DNA of 11,645 nucleotides. Source: Prolixibacteraceae bacterium (GTDB lineage Bacteria > Bacteroidota > Bacteroidia > Bacteroidales > Prolixibacteraceae). The stretch is taken from NCBI GenBank assembly GCA_003450125.1, contig DMFR01000326.1, forward strand, positions 1 to 11,645. Reading direction: 5' to 3'. The position numbers and the translations under genes are program-made. Below, one piece after another: positions 6,484 through 11,645 of this stretch (position 1 is its first letter; the number at the start of each line of letters is the position of its first letter). The notes below the pieces were generated by a model that was given only the letters and a program-made list of their open reading frames with translations, was not told the origin of the DNA and did no database searches.

Positions 6484-7071
6484 ATGAAAGATAAAGAGTT
6501 GTCGGATAATCTTTTATTTGAGGCAATTACACTAAGTAATGTTTTGGCATTCGACACTTTATTCGTCAGGTATTACAAAAAGCTCTGCTATTATTCCAAT
6601 AAAATAACAAATAAAAATGAAATCTCCGAGGAGGTGGTTCAGGATGTGTTTGTTAAGATTTGGGAGAACCGCCAAGGCCTGCAAATTGAAAAATCCATTA
6701 AATCATACCTCTACCGTTCTGTTTACAACCTATCAGTCAATGCCATTCGCGATAATAAGAACTTAAGCAATTCTGTTGAAATTGGTTCAAATTGTCTGAA
6801 CCACCAGAGTTTTGACAATGCTGATAACGACATTCTATTGAACGAATTGGAATCCAGGCTGTTTGAAACGATCAATTCATTTCCTGAAAATCAAAAGAAT
6901 GTTTTTATTTTAAGGCGTTTCGAGGGGTTAAACTACCGACAGATTTCGAAGGAACTAAAGATATCAGAAAGGATGATCGAGAGATATGTCAGTAAATCTC
7001 TTTCTGCCCTACGCAAGGAGATGATCGAATATAAAAAACCACTACCAACCTATTTTATTTTCTTCGTTTAG
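6484..7071 (+). CDS. ECF-type RNA polymerase sigma-70 factor
   Basis: Directs RNA polymerase to its own regulon, here most likely the downstream transporter genes, when released by the FecR partner. From the chosen ATG the protein has 195 residues. Sigma region 2 lies at about 20-85 (FDTLFVRYYKKLCYYSNKIT, then VVQDVFVKIWENR). A variable linker follows. Region 4 with its HTH is at about 122-178 (NQKNVFILRRFEGLNYRQIS, then LKISERMIERYVSKSLSALR). This matches the large Bacteroidetes family of sigma factors that precede FecR genes (TIGR02985 type). ATG 6484 is preferred over TTG 6466 because AGGA stands eight bases before it and family members begin close to this point; GTG 6481 is possible. The tail PLPTYFIFFV is unusually hydrophobic. 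It is followed 58 bases later by the anti-sigma gene. Confidence 0.92.
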   Translation: MKDKELSDNLLFEAITLSNVLAFDTLFVRYYKKLCYYSNKITNKNEISEEVVQDVFVKIWENRQGLQIEKSIKSYLYRSVYNLSVNAIRDNKNLSNSVEIGSNCLNHQSFDNADNDILLNELESRLFETINSFPENQKNVFILRRFEGLNYRQISKELKISERMIERYVSKSLSALRKEMIEYKKPLPTYFIFFV

Positions 7072-7090
7072 GGGGGAGATCAATTTTTTT
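7071..7090 (+). promoter_or_regulatory. G-run/T-run element in the sigma-FecR gap
   Basis: Six G (7071-7076, the first belonging to the sigma stop codon) are followed eight bases later by seven T (7084-7090), in the 58-base gap between sigma and FecR genes. From memory, similar G-then-T stretches occur between other Bacteroidetes sigma and FecR genes. A role as a transcription pause or translation signal is only a guess. Confidence 0.25.
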
Positions 7091-7129
7091 CGTGTCATAT
7101 AAAGTGAGTTAAAACTTATCTTATCGAAT

Positions 7130-8104
7130 ATGGCAACAGAAAATGACCTTATTTTACGGTATTTACTAAAAGAACTAAGCCCAGAGGAAGAAAATAATTT
7201 CAGACGTTGGGCTGAATCTGATCCTGAAAACTCACGAAAGGTTGAGCAATACAAGGACATTTTAGAAAAGACAAAAAACTATCCCAAAGGGTTTAATCCC
7301 GATGTTTATAACGCCCTGGCAAAAGTACATGCAATTGCGGGTATTGGAAAGACGATAAATTTAACTTCCAGATTTTCAACTATCCTCAAGATAGCTGTTG
7401 CTGCTTCATTAATCATCGGGTTTATAGGATTAACTTATTATGCCCACTTTACAACAAGTAGCCAGGCGATTGTAATGCATTCAGGGATGAATGGAACCCG
7501 GGAAATCGTATTGTCCGACAGTTCACATGTTTGGCTAAATGAAAATAGCACCTTGCAAGTTCCTTCTGTTTTTACAAAAAAACAACGAAAAGTAATTCTT
7601 AAAGGTGAAGCTTACTTTGAAATTAAAAGAGATGAGCACAAACCATTTATAATTTGCACCGGAAATACAACTACAAAGGTATTGGGTACAAGCTTTAATA
7701 TAAAGATGGACACCTTGGCTGGAAATGTAAATGTTGTTGTACTCACAGGAAAGGTTGAGTTTTACGGTACTAAAAGCGAATCTGAAAAAGCAATTCTTAC
7801 CCCAACCCAACAAGGAATGTTTAGTGGCTCAACAGGCAAAATTCTTTGTTCATTGAATTCCAATATAAATTACCTGGCTTGGAAAACTGGTGTTTTAACC
7901 TTCGACAATACCCCACTTATAGAAGTTTGTAATGAATTAAGCAAGCATTTCAAAAAGAGTGTAAAAGCAACGCCAAATGTTTCAGAAGAATCGTTGACTG
8001 GTACTTTTAATAACGAGAAACTTGAAGACATCTTGAATACAATCCAACTCACATTAGATGTTAAAATAAGAATCTCTGCTGATGAGATCATTATTTGCAA
8101 TTAA
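7130..8104 (+). CDS. FecR-family anti-sigma factor / transmembrane signal transducer
   Basis: Inner-membrane regulator that holds the ECF sigma factor in the cytoplasm and releases it when the partner transporter is loaded. The 324 residues comprise: a cytoplasmic sigma-binding part (LILRYLLKELSPEEENNFRR at 7-26, typical of the family); one membrane helix at about 85-105 (ILKIAVAASLIIGFIGLTYY); the periplasmic FecR domain at about 118-212 (LSDSSHVWLNENSTL, VILKGEAYFEIKRDEHKPF, TKVLGTSFNIK); and a C-terminal DUF4974/STN-like domain at about 257-322 (LTFDNTPLIEVCNELSKHF, LTGTFNNEKLEDIL), which should meet the STN domain of the transporter. Length and domain order are normal. The TonB-transporter gene starts 27 bases after its stop, so they are probably co-transcribed. 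Confidence 0.93.
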   Translation: MATENDLILRYLLKELSPEEENNFRRWAESDPENSRKVEQYKDILEKTKNYPKGFNPDVYNALAKVHAIAGIGKTINLTSRFSTILKIAVAASLIIGFIGLTYYAHFTTSSQAIVMHSGMNGTREIVLSDSSHVWLNENSTLQVPSVFTKKQRKVILKGEAYFEIKRDEHKPFIICTGNTTTKVLGTSFNIKMDTLAGNVNVVVLTGKVEFYGTKSESEKAILTPTQQGMFSGSTGKILCSLNSNINYLAWKTGVLTFDNTPLIEVCNELSKHFKKSVKATPNVSEESLTGTFNNEKLEDILNTIQLTLDVKIRISADEIIICN

Positions 8105-8131
8105 CCTTGCAATTATCCACCTCCAATAACC

Positions 8132-11100
8132 ATGACCCCTATGATTAACTTTAGGATTATTCTTACAGCAGGTATACTACTGCAATTTTGCTTCCTCTCC
8201 TCAGCCAATGGAACAATCAACCTGCAAAATTCGACCATTGAATTCAGCAATAACAAACTCACCGTCAAGCAGGCACTCGACGAATTGAATAAATTACGGG
8301 ACATCAGCATATTTTATGGCAGCAAGGAGAAATTCCTCAACTTGCATATTGAATTTTCATCCCGATCAATGACCGTACAAAAGGCATTGGATGAAATTAA
8401 AAGCCAGGCTCCTGTTTTGATAGTATTTAATAAAGACCATGTGATTGTAAAAGGCAAAGAGATCAGCGAGCACTTTTCAATTTATGGCACCGTGAAAGAT
8501 GCTGCCTTAAAAGACCCGTTGATTGGTGCCATGATTTATATAAAAGAAGCCGCAAATGGTGTAACAACTGATTTGGAAGGAAAATATTCGCTGAGCCTTC
8601 AACCAGGCAAGTACCAGTTGGTCTGTCGTTTTCTGGGATATAAAGAACGAAAAATCAACATTGATCTTTTCCAGGATCAAAATTTGGAAATCTTAATGGA
8701 GGTCGCACAAAACCTCATTAACGAAGTGAGAATTACAGGAAATGTTACAGATTTAAGATCGCTTGAAAAAGGAAGGTCTATCGAAACAATTCAATCGAAA
8801 GTAGTCAACCAGTTAAACACCAACGATGTGAATGATGTCTTGGTAGGTCGTATAGCCGGGGTGTGGACCACAAAAGTATCAGGTGCCCCGGGCGACCATA
8901 ACAGGATCAGGATACGGGGGATCAGTTCCATTTTTGGAAGCTCAGATCCGTTGTATGTGGTGGATGGAGTGATTATTCCGGTGGTCAATTTTAAGACTTT
9001 GGGGATTTCAGATTTGAATACCCATGATGTAAACAACATCACCGTTTTGAAAGATGCTTCCTCTTCAGCACTCTATGGCTGTATGGGCGGGAATGGTGTG
9101 GTAATTATTGAAACCAAGAAAGGAGGTGGCAAAACAAGTTTCGATTTTAGTATAAAGAAAGGATTCCAGGCATGTAAAAAGCGATACGATCTGATGAATG
9201 CAGAAACTTTTTTAAGTACACTGGATTCGAGCGATTTAAAATTTCAAACCAAATATCATGTAGGAGAATGGATATCATCTGACCATGCGGTGCATTTTGC
9301 GACCTATCCGCTTTACAAGGATGCAGATGGCAACACGCTTGGTTCTGAAGATTTTCAGGACGAACTTTTTCAAACAGGAGAGATCAATGAATACCAGCTT
9401 TCGGGCCAGGGTAGATTAAGAAAAATTGACTACTACCTATCGGGCAATCATTACAATCACAAGGGAATTATTACGAATTCAAGTTACAATAAATATTCCT
9501 TTACGGGCAACATCTCAAAGGTTGTAGGCGACAAAATGTCGATCCGGGCGCTTTATAAAGGGAGCCATCAGGAAAACAAAAACAATCTGGACAATTATAT
9601 GGGCAATAATGTGATATTTAAAGGGATCAATCTTGAACCAGCCTATCGGTCAACACCTGATTCTTTTTTTATCAAAAGCGACAGGTTATATTACAATGAT
9701 CTGTCAAGCCCTTCAGTAGCCTCGCTCGCAAAAATGACAGTTAAGCCGGACAGCTTGTTTTACAGTCAGAAGAAAAGCAAAATAGAAAACCTGAATTCAG
9801 TTAACCTGGTAGGGTTTTATCGTTTAAATGAAGCATTTTCTCTGCGCTCTACTTTTTCTGTTTCACTGAGAGATATTACCTACTCGTCATTTATTCCTGC
9901 TACAGACACATTATACAGTATTAATAATTTGAAGTTTCTCAGTAGCAAGGAAAACATCAATATCATCAATCAGGAATACGACCTGAGTTACGATAAACAG
10001 TGGCAGAATCATGGACTGAACGCATTTATCCGTTATAGAAATTACAATGACAATGTTTACTGGAAAATTGATTCTATTGCGAATGTTGAGCTGGATGGGA
10101 TTTCACTTGAAAACGATATCTATCTGAAGGGGTCGCAGGCTATTTATGGGGAACATGGTTCCGTAATCCGTTCCATCAATTCTGCCATTTTTAACATCAA
10201 TTACAATTATAAGAAGAAATACTTTATCTCCTTGATTAACAACTATGACAAATTAAAAGAAGGGGCCTATGTCTCGAAAGGTAATCTTTATTCTTCTATT
10301 GCACTGAACTGGGATTTGGCAAAAGAAGGAATACTGCATTTCCCTGATTGGATAAGTGCCTTTAATTTATACGTTAACCGGGGGCAATCGGGTAATTATC
10401 CACTCAATAGTTTATCCAATGATTTGTATTCAACAAGCTCAAGTTATGTGTCTTTCGATGAAAAGGCCCGCGCTTCCTATATTTCAACCCTTGCGAACCA
10501 TTACCTCGTTCCTGAAAAGGTCACTGAAACCAATTATGGATCAGAATTAGCTTTGTTTAATCATAGGGTGATACTCTCGGCTGATTATTATCAAAAAATA
10601 AATTCTGACTTACTTATTCAGCGTAACACTCCGCTTTACTATGGTGGAGGATTTTTCTATCAGAACATTGGAGAGATGAAGAATTCGGGACTTGAATTAA
10701 GTCTTGAATTAACACCTGTCAAAACAAGAAATTGTTATTGGAATACAAAGGCTGGTTTTTCAACCAACAATCAATATATTTCAAAGCTCAGCGACGGTGC
10801 AACTATTAACTTTAATAGTCTCGATATCTTGATTCCTGATTTTATTGTTACCGAAAACGAAACGTTGGGTTCTTTATCTGGTTATAATTGCATAGGGAAA
10901 TGGTCGGATTTATCAAAACTGGAAATCGCATCCAAAAAGTATTTTAACAAGTATGGATTTGCTTATTTAAAGAATGATACTTTAAATCCCAAAAGACTCA
11001 CCCCGAAGGACAAAACAATTATTGGGAATTCATTGCCCGATTTTACATTTAATTGGCTGAATGATTTTGAATTTAAGAATTTCTCTTGCGAGATGTTATG

Positions 11101-11491
11101 GTACGGAGTCATTGGTGCTGATAAATACAATGCTACAAAAGCTTCGACCTTTATCACAGGAACCAATTCCGAGGTTCGGGACTTTGTTATTAAAAAATAC
11201 AGAAGCTTTTCTGACCCAACGATTTACGAGAGCAATTATTTCCTTGAGGATGCCAGTTTTATTCGTTTGAAAACACTGAGTTTTACTTATACCCAACCCC
11301 GAAAAATTGCTTCAGTTATTGGTCTCCAATATACCCTCAGTTTTGAAAACCTGGTAACTCTTACCCATTACACAGGCTACGATCCGGAAGCAACAATTTA
11401 TACGAACAATAATTTTACGGATAATGCAATGGATAGAGGGGCTTATCCCAACGCACAAGGCGTTTATTTTAGTATTCACATGACCTTTTAA
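8132..11491 (+). CDS. SusC/RagA-type TonB-dependent outer-membrane transporter with STN domain
   Basis: Imports an unknown nutrient, often a glycan or peptide fragment, through the outer membrane using TonB energy, with a SusD lipoprotein as lid. The 1119 residues begin with a signal peptide (about 1-26, ILLQFCFLSSANG). Next come an STN signalling domain at about 41-107 (LTVKQALDELNKLRDISIFY, MTVQKALDEI); a carboxypeptidase-regulatory-like domain at about 115-200 (IYGTVKDAALKDPLIGAMIY, TTDLEGKYSLSL); the plug at about 210-330 (RIRIRGISS, PLYVVDGV, NITVLKDASSSALYG); and a long beta-barrel ending in GVYFSIHMTF, with the usual terminal aromatic residue. The STN domain and the upstream sigma/FecR pair mark it as a signal-transducing member. 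The plug signature reads YGCMGGNGVVIIETKKG where most family members have YGSRAANGVV. The second ATG (8141) could also be the start. The gene appears complete. Confidence 0.95.
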   Translation: MTPMINFRIILTAGILLQFCFLSSANGTINLQNSTIEFSNNKLTVKQALDELNKLRDISIFYGSKEKFLNLHIEFSSRSMTVQKALDEIKSQAPVLIVFNKDHVIVKGKEISEHFSIYGTVKDAALKDPLIGAMIYIKEAANGVTTDLEGKYSLSLQPGKYQLVCRFLGYKERKINIDLFQDQNLEILMEVAQNLINEVRITGNVTDLRSLEKGRSIETIQSKVVNQLNTNDVNDVLVGRIAGVWTTKVSGAPGDHNRIRIRGISSIFGSSDPLYVVDGVIIPVVNFKTLGISDLNTHDVNNITVLKDASSSALYGCMGGNGVVIIETKKGGGKTSFDFSIKKGFQACKKRYDLMNAETFLSTLDSSDLKFQTKYHVGEWISSDHAVHFATYPLYKDADGNTLGSEDFQDELFQTGEINEYQLSGQGRLRKIDYYLSGNHYNHKGIITNSSYNKYSFTGNISKVVGDKMSIRALYKGSHQENKNNLDNYMGNNVIFKGINLEPAYRSTPDSFFIKSDRLYYNDLSSPSVASLAKMTVKPDSLFYSQKKSKIENLNSVNLVGFYRLNEAFSLRSTFSVSLRDITYSSFIPATDTLYSINNLKFLSSKENINIINQEYDLSYDKQWQNHGLNAFIRYRNYNDNVYWKIDSIANVELDGISLENDIYLKGSQAIYGEHGSVIRSINSAIFNINYNYKKKYFISLINNYDKLKEGAYVSKGNLYSSIALNWDLAKEGILHFPDWISAFNLYVNRGQSGNYPLNSLSNDLYSTSSSYVSFDEKARASYISTLANHYLVPEKVTETNYGSELALFNHRVILSADYYQKINSDLLIQRNTPLYYGGGFFYQNIGEMKNSGLELSLELTPVKTRNCYWNTKAGFSTNNQYISKLSDGATINFNSLDILIPDFIVTENETLGSLSGYNCIGKWSDLSKLEIASKKYFNKYGFAYLKNDTLNPKRLTPKDKTIIGNSLPDFTFNWLNDFEFKNFSCEMLWYGVIGADKYNATKASTFITGTNSEVRDFVIKKYRSFSDPTIYESNYFLEDASFIRLKTLSFTYTQPRKIASVIGLQYTLSFENLVTLTHYTGYDPEATIYTNNNFTDNAMDRGAYPNAQGVYFSIHMTF

Positions 11492-11520
11492 TCCATTGGA
11501 TAAATAAAGATGAAAAAACC

Positions 11521-11645
11521 ATGAAAAAGTATATTTCACTGCTCACATTCCTGCTATTGTTCTCGTGTAACAGCTTGTTCCACGAAGAAGATAATGGATA
11601 CATCCTACTTGACAAGCAACAGGAGAAGATAGACCTGGTCAATGG
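11521..11645 (+). CDS. SusD-like outer-membrane lipoprotein, 5' end only
   Basis: The first 41 codons of a gene that runs out of the window, starting 29 bases after the transporter stop. The N-terminus MKKYISLLTFLLLFSC is a lipoprotein signal peptide with lipobox LFSC and lipidated Cys16, followed by NSLFHEEDNG. No SusD fold motif is present in this short part, so the assignment rests mainly on the lipobox and on its place right behind a SusC gene, where the SusD/RagB substrate-binding partner normally sits. It would cap the SusC barrel and bind the nutrient at the cell surface. Confidence 0.7.
   Translation, partial: MKKYISLLTFLLLFSCNSLFHEEDNGYILLDKQQEKIDLVN

Overview
The window looks like a chromosomal segment from a member of the Bacteroidota. 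The evidence is: a fused CcsB-CcsA cytochrome c maturation protein; an ECF sigma / FecR anti-sigma pair followed by a SusC-type TonB-dependent transporter and the start of a SusD-like lipoprotein; almost no Shine-Dalgarno sequences; and promoter-like boxes of the Bacteroidetes type (TTTG, then TAnnTTTG). All genes, including the broken one, are on the + strand. No tRNA, rRNA, CRISPR array or intact transposase gene was seen.

Layout. Positions 1-331 are non-coding and begin with two short families of 11-bp tandem repeats. ccsBA (332-3385) encodes a membrane protein for haem export and ligation to c-type cytochromes. It is separated from a long-chain acyl-CoA synthetase gene (3525-5339) by a near-perfect 40-bp inverted repeat built of AACTTTG-like heptads. 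Next comes a 391-bp interval (5340-5730) holding a perfect 31-bp inverted repeat 206 bp apart, with unrecognised coding-like debris between the arms. This interval ends in the last codons of a destroyed HigB toxin gene, whose stop codon overlaps the start of an apparently intact HigA antitoxin gene (5731-6090). A terminator-like hairpin closes that unit. The second large gap (6091-6483) carries the best promoter in the window.

That promoter probably drives sigma factor (6484-7071), FecR-type anti-sigma factor (7130-8104), a SusC-like transporter with an N-terminal STN signalling domain (8132-11491) and a SusD-like lipoprotein (11521 to beyond the window). These form a classical trans-envelope signalling and uptake unit. 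Ligand bound by SusC/SusD would be sensed through the STN domain, passed to the periplasmic part of FecR, and relayed by release of the sigma factor. No enzyme that would reveal the nutrient lies in the window.

The most unusual region is 5340-5731. A toxin-antitoxin locus appears to have lost roughly the first four fifths of its toxin, and the place where the toxin should be is occupied by a MITE-like inverted-repeat element. An exact 11-bp direct repeat lies around the element. The right-hand copy sits at the boundary of the surviving toxin fragment.
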